Below are positions 19,054 to 26,720 of a stretch of 64,000 nucleotides of DNA, one piece after another. Every line of letters starts with the position of its first letter. The stretch's first letter is position 1. The stretch comes from Chthonomonadaceae bacterium (GTDB lineage Bacteria; Armatimonadota; Chthonomonadetes; Chthonomonadales; Chthonomonadaceae), in contig JANWZQ010000141.1 of assembly GCA_025054835.1 (NCBI GenBank), forward strand, positions 1-64,000, written 5' to 3'. The translations under genes were made by a program, and so were the position numbers. Below the pieces are notes generated by a model that was not told the DNA's origin, did not search any database, and saw only the letters and a program-made list of their open reading frames with translations.

Positions 19054-19081
19054 TTTTACATGGAGGCGCTTGTAGTGTCAA
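19053..19081 (-). promoter_or_regulatory. Sigma-70 promoter of mraZ
   Basis: TTGACA (19076-19081), exactly 17 nt spacer, then TAAAAT (19053-19058), read on the minus strand. The predicted start is near 19046, giving a leader of about 135 nt to ATG 18909. It is the strongest promoter match seen in the window. Confidence 0.8.
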
Positions 19082-19581
19082 GTGCCCGAAGGTTTTTTTT
19101 CGTCTGCCCGGCAGGGTTTTTCGCCACAGGAAGCGGTTCGGAGCCCGATACCGGAGCCGTATCCGCAGGGGAAAGCATCCAGTGTCACAGTCTCCGGGCA
19201 CATATCCTGTGCCGGGCAGGTGCGTGTGGTGGCAGGTCAGGGGAAGTTCGGGGGAGAGCAGTCCCATGGCCAGACGCCCGCAACCGGGTTCTGTGCGGTT
19301 GCGCGAGGCTGGAAGGGAAGATTGCAGGAAGTCTGTGGTGACGACCTGCAGTGATCTCGTGTCGCCGTACTCCCATGCAAGAGGTTCGCACGGATGCATG
19401 GCCGTGCGCAGACGCTGTGCGGGACAACAGAATTGCGGTTGCGGAGGCATTTTATTAGCCCGGACACGCGGAGCGCGCCGGGCTTCAGCAGGTGTCACAG
19501 GGCGGAAACGCCCGTTCATAACCTTCTGTCTTGCTCCACAACCACCGGAGTGGCTCAGAGCGGCCTTCTGGCTAAAACAGG

Positions 19582-19617
19582 CTATACCGCCTGCTCACCT
19601 CGTTGACTAAAATCCAT
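19582..19617 (-). CDS. Candidate 11-residue leader peptide ORF upstream of mraZ
   Basis: ATG at 19617 encodes MDFSQRGEQAV and stops at TAG 19582-19584. It is preceded by AAAGGAGGTGGTGG, one of the strongest Shine-Dalgarno matches in the window, with AGGAGG 12 nt from the ATG. A sigma-70-like promoter sits just upstream. No homologue is known to me. It could be a regulatory leader peptide or a chance ORF in a structured RNA. Confidence 0.3.
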   Translation of the reverse strand: MDFSQRGEQAV

Positions 19618-19650
19618 GTTTAGCCACCACCTCCTTTCCTGTCACTATCC

Positions 19651-19679
19651 ATTATTGCAGGAGGCAGGGCAAAAGTCAA
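19651..19679 (-). promoter_or_regulatory. Sigma-70-like promoter reading toward mraZ
   Basis: TTGACT (19674-19679), 17-nt spacer, AATAAT (19651-19656) on the minus strand. The predicted start near 19644 lies just upstream of the AGGAGG and the 11-codon ORF. No normal-sized gene follows for 700 nt, so it may make a long mraZ leader or a small RNA. Confidence 0.5.
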
Positions 19680-19798
19680 GTACGTGTTCACGGGATGCTG
19701 GAAGCCAGTGCGCAGTCTTCCTGCACGCAACGAGGAGAGCAACGCAGAACACCCATGCTCCCGAAACGAGGCAGTCTATCAGGGGGAACAACAGGATC

Positions 19799-20740
19799 AT
19801 GCAATATGGCTCTATTCCCGGCGTCGCGTTACCCGTCGCGCGCATCATTCTGGGATCCATGGTCTGCACCACCGACGCGATGGAAGCAACCAGAGCGTTG
19901 CTGGACGCTTACGTGCAGGCAGGGGGCAATGCGATCGATACGGCGCATCTGTATCATGGAGGCAAGAGCGAACGGGCGATCGGTCAGTGGATGCAGGAAC
20001 GTGGTAACCGGGACCGGATCGTACTGATCACCAAGGGAGCACACCCCACAGATGCAGGACCGCGCGTCACTCCCGGGGATATCACGCAGGATCTGACAGA
20101 GAGTCTGGATCGTTTACAGACCGACCGAATCGATATCTACCTGTTGCACCGGGACGATGAGAACGTACCGGTTGAGCCTATCATTGAGTGCCTGAACCAG
20201 CACTGTGCCGAGGGCCGCATCGTCATCTTCGGGGCGTCCAACTGGTCCACAGCCCGGATCGACGCGGCAAACGCCTACGCTCGCCAGCAGGGATTGCGCG
20301 GATTCAGCGTTAGTTCGCCCCATTTCAGTCTGGCGCTCACCAACGAGCCCGTCTGGGCCGGATGCGTGACTCTGGACGATGCCGGGCGACAGTGGCACCG
20401 GCAGAACCAGATGCCCCTGCTGCCGTGGTCTGCACAGGCGCGCGGTTTCTTCACCGGGCGCTTCACTCCAGACGACACCAGCAGCGAGCACATGGTGCGT
20501 GTCTACTACAACGACACCAACTGGGAACGCTACCGGCGTGCACAGGAACTGGCTCTCCAGAAAGGATGTGACGCACGCCACATCGCTCTCGCCTACGTGC
20601 TGGCAGAGCCCTATCCGGTATTCGCCCTGATCGGGCCAGCAACCATCGCGGAACTGCAGGACAGCCTGCGCGCGCTGGATGTGGCCCTGTCGCCCCGGGA
20701 ACGCGCTTACCTGGAGTTGCGCGCGGACCTGCCAGCATAA
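19799..20740 (+). CDS. Aldo/keto reductase family oxidoreductase
   Basis: NADPH-type TIM-barrel reductase of 313 residues; the substrate cannot be told from sequence. AGGNAIDTAHLYHGGKSERAIG carries the family Asp and catalytic Tyr (DTAHLY), the Lys of LITKGAH, and the catalytic His in YLLHRDD; FGASNWS follows. The C-terminal cofactor-binding region reads LAEPYPVFALIGPATIAELQDSL. The ORF opens at 19616, but I chose ATG 19799 because the similarity begins there and AGGGGG/AGGA lie just upstream. It converges on pfkA with an 18-bp gap and no obvious terminator. Confidence 0.88.
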   Translation: MQYGSIPGVALPVARIILGSMVCTTDAMEATRALLDAYVQAGGNAIDTAHLYHGGKSERAIGQWMQERGNRDRIVLITKGAHPTDAGPRVTPGDITQDLTESLDRLQTDRIDIYLLHRDDENVPVEPIIECLNQHCAEGRIVIFGASNWSTARIDAANAYARQQGLRGFSVSSPHFSLALTNEPVWAGCVTLDDAGRQWHRQNQMPLLPWSAQARGFFTGRFTPDDTSSEHMVRVYYNDTNWERYRRAQELALQKGCDARHIALAYVLAEPYPVFALIGPATIAELQDSLRALDVALSPRERAYLELRADLPA

Positions 20741-20758
20741 CCAGCGGGTAGCACAGGC

Positions 20759-21721
20759 TCAGGTAGCGGTGATGTTCACCACCGTGAGCCGATCTGCCTC
20801 CACCATACGTCGTCCCTGACGCACCATCTCCAGCGGTCTGTGCGTCACCGTACTGCCATCCAGAGAGACCATCCAGTTGGATTGCCCGTCCTTCAGGAGG
20901 CGTACCGCGTACTCCCCGAACTGCGTCGCCATGACCCGATCCCGCGCAGTTGGTGCTCCTCCCCGTTGAATGTGTCCGAGCACCGTCAGGCGCGTCTGTA
21001 TCCCGGTAATCTGCGTGATGGTCGTAGCCACATCCGCGCCCGACGCAGCCCCTTCCGCCACAATGATGATGCAGGACTTTTTGCCCCGGGTCTGCCAGCC
21101 GCGGATCTTCTCACACAACTGCAGCATATCCGTACGGAACTCCGGGATCAGGACGGCCTCTGCGCCGCCCGCAATGGCGACTTCCAGTGCGATCTGCCCG
21201 TCGTGCCTGCCCATGACCTCGATCACGAAGATACGCCCGTGCGAGTCAGCTGTGTCCCGGATCCGGTCGATGGCGTCCAGTGCAGTGTTGACCGCGGTAT
21301 CGAATCCAATGGTGTAGTCCGTTCCGGGGATGTCATTGTCGATGGTACCGGGCACACCAATCACACGCACTCCACAGGTCTGGTTTAAAAGCAACGCGCC
21401 CTGATAGGATCCGTTCCCCCCGATGATGATCAGTCCATCCAGACTGTGTCGCTCGATGGTCGCGGCGCACCGTTGCTGCCCTTCCGGAGTCATGAATTCC
21501 TCGCTCCGCGCCGTGTGCAGGATAGTGCCCCCACGGTTGATGATCCCACTAACCGACTGTGCGGTCAGGGGGCGCACCTGCCCCTGCATCAGCCCCTGAA
21601 ACCCGTACTCGATCCCGATAACTTCCAGACCGTGGACAATGCCCGACCGCACAATGGCGCGGATCGCGGCATTCATGCCCGGTGCATCTCCCCCGCTGGT
21701 CAGCACTCCGATACGCCGCAT
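20759..21721 (-). CDS. pfkA: ATP-dependent 6-phosphofructokinase
   Basis: Glycolytic enzyme phosphorylating fructose 6-phosphate. 320 residues, the bacterial PfkA length. Motifs: LTSGGDAPGMNA, GGNGSYQGA at 101-109, catalytic TIDNDIPGTD, MGRHDGQIAL, and LGHIQRGGAPTARDR. Gly104 (counting matches E. coli) indicates ATP rather than PPi use. Residue 103, usually Asp and involved in Mg-ATP binding in E. coli, is Asn (codon at 21413-21415). It starts 51 bp after the recombinase gene on the same strand. Confidence 0.95.
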   Translation of the reverse strand: MRRIGVLTSGGDAPGMNAAIRAIVRSGIVHGLEVIGIEYGFQGLMQGQVRPLTAQSVSGIINRGGTILHTARSEEFMTPEGQQRCAATIERHSLDGLIIIGGNGSYQGALLLNQTCGVRVIGVPGTIDNDIPGTDYTIGFDTAVNTALDAIDRIRDTADSHGRIFVIEVMGRHDGQIALEVAIAGGAEAVLIPEFRTDMLQLCEKIRGWQTRGKKSCIIIVAEGAASGADVATTITQITGIQTRLTVLGHIQRGGAPTARDRVMATQFGEYAVRLLKDGQSNWMVSLDGSTVTHRPLEMVRQGRRMVEADRLTVVNITAT

Positions 21722-21772
21722 CTCATCCCCTCTTGCTCTAACCGGGCAGGCGTTCGTGCTCGCGCCTGTCTG

Positions 21773-22810
21773 TTACTCCTCATTGGCCCGGGGATGCGCC
21801 TGCTCGTAGACAGTCCGCATACGCTCTGCACTGACGTGCGTGTAGATCTGCGTGGTGACCAAGTGCGCATGCCCCAGCAACTCCTGCACGGCGCGCAGGT
21901 CAGCGCCGTTATCCAGCAGGTGTGTGGCAAATGTGTGACGCAGAATGTGTGGCGTGATCTTGAGTCGATCCGAGGCCTCACGGAAGTACTTGTCGAAGGT
22001 GCGCCGGATACCCCGGTCCGAGAGCCTGCGACCGAACTTGTTGAGGAACACGGCTGGATCAGGGGGTCCATCATTGTGTGAGGCCAGCAGGGGTCGCCCA
22101 TTGGCCAGGTAGTCACGCAGGGCGATCACGGCAGCGCGGCCCATCAGGGCGATACGCTCCCGATCGCCCTTGCCATGACGGATCCGCACCTCCTCATTTT
22201 CCAGATCCAGATCCTCCAGATTGAGTGCCTGCGCCTCCCCGGCCCGGATCCCCGAAGCGTAGAGCAATTCCATCAGTGCTCTGTCCCGCAAGCCTTCGGG
22301 CGTGCCGGTGTCCGGCGCGTTGAGCAGAGCTTCTACCTCACGCAAGCGAAGGAACTGCGGGATGCGTTCCTCCTGCTTGATGGTAATCACCCCCACGGTG
22401 GGATCTCCCTGAATGTAGCCCTGACTTTTAGCCCACGCACAGAACGCGCGCAGGGCCGCCAGTTTACGCGCCAGTGACGTACGGGCGTAGTGCCCCTGCT
22501 GCAGTTCGGTCAGAAACGCGCGCACGTGTGCACGCTCCACCTGGATCAGGTTGCCCTGCAGCTCCGGATGCACCTGAACGAAGCCCAGAAACTGCGCGAT
22601 GTCTGCCCGGTAGGCGCGTACCGTGTGCGCCGCGGCGTTTTTTGCCAGCCGGCAGAACTGCAGAAATCCGTGCAGCACATCATTCAACGCAGGGCTCAGT
22701 CCTGCATCAATCACAGGGGGATCCTGTGGCAGGGTATGCGAGAAATCGCCTTCTACCCCGGGATCAAGAGCGTGCGCGTCTTCCTCTCCGAACATAGCAA
22801 GCCTCTTCAC
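21773..22810 (-). CDS. Site-specific tyrosine recombinase, XerC/XerD family
   Basis: 345-residue tyrosine recombinase, probably for chromosome dimer resolution. The N-terminal SAM-like domain spans about 42-130. The catalytic set is complete: Arg189 in SGIRAGEAQAL, Lys214, His288 and Arg291 in HILRHTFATHLL, His314, and Tyr323 in TTQIYTHV. An extra 40-residue N-terminal tail precedes the core. The start ATG overlaps the stop of the upstream 138-codon gene. It could be either XerC or XerD, or a lone Xer; no integron or phage context is visible. Confidence 0.9.
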   Translation of the reverse strand: MKRLAMFGEEDAHALDPGVEGDFSHTLPQDPPVIDAGLSPALNDVLHGFLQFCRLAKNAAAHTVRAYRADIAQFLGFVQVHPELQGNLIQVERAHVRAFLTELQQGHYARTSLARKLAALRAFCAWAKSQGYIQGDPTVGVITIKQEERIPQFLRLREVEALLNAPDTGTPEGLRDRALMELLYASGIRAGEAQALNLEDLDLENEEVRIRHGKGDRERIALMGRAAVIALRDYLANGRPLLASHNDGPPDPAVFLNKFGRRLSDRGIRRTFDKYFREASDRLKITPHILRHTFATHLLDNGADLRAVQELLGHAHLVTTQIYTHVSAERMRTVYEQAHPRANEE

Positions 22811-23223
22811 ATCTCAAGAAGCGAGTCAAGACTGGCCTCCTCCGCAGCAAAGAGATCCGCAGTGGTGGCGCGTGGAGCGGGCGTCTCACGCGGAGCAGTC
22901 AGGTCTCTGGCATGTACCAGGACCACGTAGCGCAGACGAAAGAGCTTCTCTGCGTCGGTCAGGCGATTGCGTGCCTCTTCCGACAACCCATCCAGCCAGC
23001 GATTCTTCATCTGCTCCTGTACTTCCCGATGCCGGGTGGCGATCGCCTCCTCCAGACTCTCCAGATCCACGTCAACGGCAACCTCGCCAGTTGCATACAC
23101 TTTCTGGACTGTTCCGACCAGACCCTGAAAGTGACGGTAGTAGAGCCCGGACTTCGCGTCCTCCGCGTTTGGATCGCGCACCACAATCTGTACACGATCG
23201 CCCTCTTTCACTGCATGTGCCAT
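22807..23223 (-). CDS. Small protein with KOW/SH3-like N-terminus, unknown function
   Basis: 138 residues. The first 60 (VKEGDRVQIVVRD, then FQGLVGTVQKVYATGEVAVDV) look like a small beta barrel similar to KOW or SH3 repeats; the rest is acidic and helical. I do not recognise the family. A good AGAGGAGG precedes the ATG, and the stop overlaps the recombinase start as ATGA, so the two are probably co-translated. A short hairpin TGCCGG/CCGGCA (23236-23252) sits just upstream. Confidence 0.75.
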   Translation of the reverse strand: MAHAVKEGDRVQIVVRDPNAEDAKSGLYYRHFQGLVGTVQKVYATGEVAVDVDLESLEEAIATRHREVQEQMKNRWLDGLSEEARNRLTDAEKLFRLRYVVLVHARDLTAPRETPAPRATTADLFAAEEASLDSLLEM

Positions 23224-23256
23224 TGCTCCTCCTCTTGCCGGTCTCCCCGGCAGGGA

Positions 23257-24363
23257 TTATACCCCGACCAGCGCCATCATCAGCGCCTCGGTCACCATGG
23301 CAACATTTGCGTTGGCCTCGAGCCGTCGGCGGGCCATCAGGAGTGCATCCAGACAATACATCCAGCGTTCCGGCCCGGCGGAGGCCGCTATCCGGGCCAA
23401 CCGATCCACTCGATCCCGATTGACCACGCAGGCAGAGGCGCCACTCACGCTCAAAGCCAGCAGATCCCGATAGAAAATGACCAGCAGATCGATACAGCCG
23501 AGCAGAGTGCGACGGCTCGCTTTCTCCTTTGCAGGTGCAGTGTCCCCCTCGTCACCGGAGATCGGGTCCGCCTGCCCGCCGGGAAGAGCGCGGAGTTGCG
23601 CGGCACACTGCCGCAACTGTTCTGCCAGCCGCAGGGCGCGCACGCGGGGTGCGCGCGGAATGCCTTCTGCCAGGTCCAGCACCCGCGCGATTTCTGCGGC
23701 AATCGCAGGATTTTCCGCCATCCGCACCGCCTGCCCGACCTTCCCTTCCGCGTATGCGGCTATGGCCTCTGCCCGATCTGCCGGCATGTGGAACCTCTGT
23801 GCCAGATAGTCGGTCAATCGATCCGTGGGTACCGGATGGACCCGCACGATCTGGCATCGGGACACGATGGTTGGCAGCACATGCGACGTATGGGGCGCCC
23901 GTAGCAGAAAGAGCGCGTAGGGGGGAGGCTCCTCCAGAACTTTCAGAAGACTGTTGGCAGCGGCCTCCGTAAGCGTGTCGGCCTGCTCGAGAATATACAC
24001 TCGCCTGCGACCGATCACAGGCGCGTAGCAGAGGGTGGTGGAGAGCACACCCGGCGTGTCCCGGTTGTCGCGCGTCCAGAACTGCCAGATCTGTGTCTGC
24101 TCGCCCGCCGGACTGACCCGGACTACCTCCGGATGAGTCCCGGCGCGCAGACGGCGACAGGACCCACACTGGCCACACGCATCGAAAGGGTGTACCGGCG
24201 CAGTACAGGTGGCGGCGCTGGCGAGTGCATCGGCAAGCGCGCCCTTGCCAGTACCGGGTGCTCCTACGAACAGGTAAGCCCCGGCAAGACAGTCGTGCGC
24301 CAGCGCCCGCCGGATTGCCCCGATGGCAGCCTCCTGCCCGAAGATCTGCTGCAACGTCATCAT
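23257..24363 (-). CDS. holB: DNA polymerase III delta' subunit
   Basis: AAA+ subunit of the clamp loader, acting with the DnaX protein encoded at 58784-60700. 368 residues. FGQEAAIGAIRRAL opens the AAA+ domain, Walker A-like GAPGTGKGA follows, a four-Cys zinc module (C53, CGQCGSC region) is present, and the arginine-finger motif SRCQ appears after LLKVLEEPPPYALFLL. ATG at 24363 or the next ATG at 24360 could start it. There is no Shine-Dalgarno, and a TATAAT lies 8 bp upstream, so the mRNA may be leaderless. Confidence 0.9.
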   Translation of the reverse strand: MMTLQQIFGQEAAIGAIRRALAHDCLAGAYLFVGAPGTGKGALADALASAATCTAPVHPFDACGQCGSCRRLRAGTHPEVVRVSPAGEQTQIWQFWTRDNRDTPGVLSTTLCYAPVIGRRRVYILEQADTLTEAAANSLLKVLEEPPPYALFLLRAPHTSHVLPTIVSRCQIVRVHPVPTDRLTDYLAQRFHMPADRAEAIAAYAEGKVGQAVRMAENPAIAAEIARVLDLAEGIPRAPRVRALRLAEQLRQCAAQLRALPGGQADPISGDEGDTAPAKEKASRRTLLGCIDLLVIFYRDLLALSVSGASACVVNRDRVDRLARIAASAGPERWMYCLDALLMARRRLEANANVAMVTEALMMALVGV

Positions 24364-24371
24364 ACTGGATC

Positions 24372-24377
24372 ATTATA
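24372..24377 (-). promoter_or_regulatory. TATAAT -10 element directly before holB (possible leaderless start)
   Basis: Perfect TATAAT read on the minus strand, ending 8 bp before the ATG. A start about 7 nt downstream would put +1 at or within 2 nt of the ATG. The -35 region (24395-24400, TGCCGG) is weak. Confidence 0.45.
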
Positions 24378-24489
24378 CCGTGGCCGACATCCCCCCGGCA
24401 CATACACCTGCCTCCTCACAGACCGCAGGAAAATCCCTGCTCGCTAGCGAATCAGAGATAGTCAGCGTCTTCAGATCAAGGAAGTCACC

Positions 24490-25224
24490 ATGCGCCCACT
24501 TATTTCACCGGAGCAACATCAGCAGTACGAAGAACGTGGCTTCTTCGTTCTGGAAGACCTGTTCACGGCAACGGATCTGGAACCGCTGCTCGCGGTACTG
24601 GAAAAGCACCATGCGTTGCATGAAGCCCGCCTACAGCAGACAGGAACTGAAGGCATCTCGCGCGCCGGCGAGATCGCGTTTACCGCACACATCGCCAGAA
24701 ACGACCCGACGGTCCTGGCTTTCTGCCGGCGACCGGAGTTCATCGCCATTACCACGCAGCTTCTGGGCCCGGATGTGGACCTCTACTGGGACCAGACGGT
24801 TTTCAAGGGGCCGGAAGGTCAGCACCAGTTCCCGTGGCATCAGGATGACGGATATACCCCTGTGACGCCTTCTCCCTACCTCACGCTCTGGCTTGCGCTC
24901 AACGACGCCACTGTCGAGAACGGGTGCGTGTGGGTGCTTCCCGGCTCCCATAGACTGGGCCTCCTGCCACACAAACCCGGTCCTACCGGGCTCACCTGTT
25001 ATCCGCTGGATGCGCCGGATCAGGGCGTTCCCGTACCTGTGCGCGCCGGTTCTGTGGTCGTCTTTCAGTCGCTCACCGTGCACAAGAGCGGAACCAACCG
25101 GTCGTCCGGGATGCGCAAGGCCTACATCATCCAGTATGCGCAGGCTGGCCTGCGCAGTGCGCTTACCGGCGAACTCATTCCCGGAACGATCCCCATCGCA
25201 CGGGGAGGGAATGCTGTCGCGTAA
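24490..25224 (+). CDS. Phytanoyl-CoA dioxygenase (PhyH) family protein
   Basis: Fe(II)/2-oxoglutarate oxygenase of 244 residues; substrate unknown. The metal triad is visible as HQDDG (His and Asp) in FPWHQDDG and a later His in SLTVHKSG, with the 2-oxoglutarate Arg region NRSSGMRKAY nearby. NDATVENGCVWVLPGSHR is a hallmark of the family. AAGGAAG precedes the ATG. It is divergent from holB. A second family member is at 57546-58463, so these are paralogues with unrelated neighbours. Confidence 0.88.
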   Translation: MRPLISPEQHQQYEERGFFVLEDLFTATDLEPLLAVLEKHHALHEARLQQTGTEGISRAGEIAFTAHIARNDPTVLAFCRRPEFIAITTQLLGPDVDLYWDQTVFKGPEGQHQFPWHQDDGYTPVTPSPYLTLWLALNDATVENGCVWVLPGSHRLGLLPHKPGPTGLTCYPLDAPDQGVPVPVRAGSVVVFQSLTVHKSGTNRSSGMRKAYIIQYAQAGLRSALTGELIPGTIPIARGGNAVA

Positions 25225-25343
25225 GCCCCGGTTGACCACTCCGCATGTGCGCTCGCAGGATGGACCTCAATCTTGTCTAACCTCTCCGACGAGAAGTCCC
25301 GACAATGAGGAAGAGACTGAGATTGAAGGAGCCTCCTGTCGCT

Positions 25344-26639
25344 ATGTCGCAACCTGTTCCCTTGTTCGACGTTACCAGAAATGAGGATACTGCTCAGACA
25401 ACTCCCCCGGTGCTGATTGCCGACACAGACCCGGTCCTGCGCCGGGTACTGGCTACCGTTTTTTCTACCGCAGGCTACAGCGTCACCTGTGCCGAAGATG
25501 GTCAGGAAGTCCTTGAGCTGGTTCAGCGCCAGAGCTTCCCCCTGTTGATTTTTTCCATCGACCTGCCGAAAGTCGACGGGATTCGCCTGACCCGTGCCCT
25601 CGCCGAGCGGGATACCTTTGCCGTCTGTCTGCTGCTGGCCCTGCCTGAGCAGCTGGACCTGGTGCTGGAAGCCGCCGAAAACGGCAACGTCTACAATCAC
25701 TTCTGGAAGCCAATTCGCGATGTGGGAGACCTGGCGCGCGCCGCGGCCCGCGCACTGGAACAACGCGAACTGCGCCGCCGTAACGCCTATCTACTGACGG
25801 AACTGCGCGACGCCCGGAGTGAACTCAAGGCGCTGCATGCGCGTCTGGAGCAACTGGACCGGGTCAACACACTGGGGCAGATGACACAGGCGATGACCAC
25901 CGATCTGGAAAAGTCGCTCGCAGGCCTGAAGGCCTACGCGCACTACCTGCGAGAACGTCTCGAGCGACAGGACACCGAACCGCTGAACGCCCGGCAGATG
26001 GAGCGCATACAGGCCTACATGCAGGACATGGAGAGCAGCATCGCCCGATGCCACGCCAGCGTGCAGAGCATGCGGGATTACGTATGCCCTCAGGACGATA
26101 CTCCGGGTCCTGTCACCGTCCGGACGGTTCTCGAGGACTGCCTGCACCTGCTCACGCCCGGACTGCAGGAGCAGAACATTCAGATCCAGGTGGACTTTTC
26201 CGGAGAGATCGCACCGGTGCTGGCCCATCCGCATCGTCTCCGACAGGCGTTGACCAACCTGATCCTGAACGCCCGGCAGGCAATGCCCGGGGGAGGCACT
26301 CTGCTCCTCGCAATCACTGCATTGAAAGACGAGTTCACAGGGAAAGAGACGGCCGTGCAGGTCCACATCACGGATACCGGGACTGGCATTTCGGCGGACG
26401 TTCTACCACACATCTTTGAGCCCTTCTTCACCACGCATGTCTCGGAGAAACAGCTGGGGCTCGGCCTGACTGTAGCCCGACAGATCGTGGAAGAGTGGCG
26501 TGGCCGGATCGATGTGGATAGTGCTCCGGGCAGAGGCACCACGGTCACCCTGACATTGCCCGTGTGCGCCGAGGTAGCGGTTCCGGTGCGCTCGGGGCTC
26601 CTGCAGGAACAGCCTGCTCCGTCTCAGAAAGCGGCCTGA
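25344..26639 (+). CDS. Hybrid receiver-histidine kinase lacking both phosphoacceptor residues
   Basis: 431 residues from ATG 25344 (AAGGAG lies 12 nt upstream). Residues 23-135 form a receiver domain with the acidic pocket (D27, D29) and Lys122, but the phosphoacceptor position is Ser71 (LLIFSIDLPKVDG). Residues 140-250 are the dimerisation helices; the H-box that should read AHE-N-P reads MTTDLEKSL, so the acceptor His is Thr186. The ATPase domain is intact: LTNLILNARQAM, DTGTGIS (344-350), FEPFFTT and GLGLTVAR. I infer a non-canonical or scaffold kinase-like ATPase. No transmembrane segment. It follows the dioxygenase gene by 119 bp and ends at a strong hairpin. Confidence 0.88.
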   Translation: MSQPVPLFDVTRNEDTAQTTPPVLIADTDPVLRRVLATVFSTAGYSVTCAEDGQEVLELVQRQSFPLLIFSIDLPKVDGIRLTRALAERDTFAVCLLLALPEQLDLVLEAAENGNVYNHFWKPIRDVGDLARAAARALEQRELRRRNAYLLTELRDARSELKALHARLEQLDRVNTLGQMTQAMTTDLEKSLAGLKAYAHYLRERLERQDTEPLNARQMERIQAYMQDMESSIARCHASVQSMRDYVCPQDDTPGPVTVRTVLEDCLHLLTPGLQEQNIQIQVDFSGEIAPVLAHPHRLRQALTNLILNARQAMPGGGTLLLAITALKDEFTGKETAVQVHITDTGTGISADVLPHIFEPFFTTHVSEKQLGLGLTVARQIVEEWRGRIDVDSAPGRGTTVTLTLPVCAEVAVPVRSGLLQEQPAPSQKAA

Positions 26640-26649
26640 TGCACAGGCA

Positions 26650-26686
26650 GAGTTGCCCTCCGTTGGAGTCGAACGGAGGGCAACTC
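26650..26686. terminator. 15-bp perfect hairpin between convergent genes
   Basis: GAGTTGCCCTCCGTT (26650-26664) and AACGGAGGGCAACTC (26672-26686) pair perfectly around a 7-nt loop. It lies between the stop of the hybrid kinase (26639) and the stop of the phosphoesterase (26721). No run of T follows on either strand, so it is a tail-less bidirectional terminator candidate. Confidence 0.6.
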
Positions 26687-26720
26687 GCGCAACTGCACTC
26701 TGGAATGCATCACAACGCCA

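Larger units (their letters stand above)
19082..19798. other. 717-bp intergenic region between mraZ promoter and aldo/keto reductase
   Basis: No convincing protein gene of normal size. It holds a minus-strand promoter (19651-19679), an 11-codon ORF with a strong ribosome-binding site (19582-19617), and inverted repeats such as AGCCCGG/CCGGGCT (19457-19463 with 19478-19484) and a CCACCGGAGTGG-type hairpin. An 8-T run at 19093-19100 is not preceded by a stable hairpin. ORFs of 70-215 codons exist on both strands but lack codon or motif support. Confidence 0.5.

Noticed and set aside
19093-19100. Run of eight T as plus-strand terminator
   Set aside because: No stable GC-rich hairpin precedes it and no plus-strand gene ends there.
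18878-19519. 213-codon minus-strand ORF upstream of mraZ
   Set aside because: Runs through the mraZ promoter and overlaps mraZ out of frame; no motif, Cys/Pro-rich random composition.
23256-23261. TATAAT at the holB stop codon as promoter for the 138-codon gene
   Set aside because: Formed by GTA TAA T codons as at the ftsA end; no -35; kept only as coincidence.
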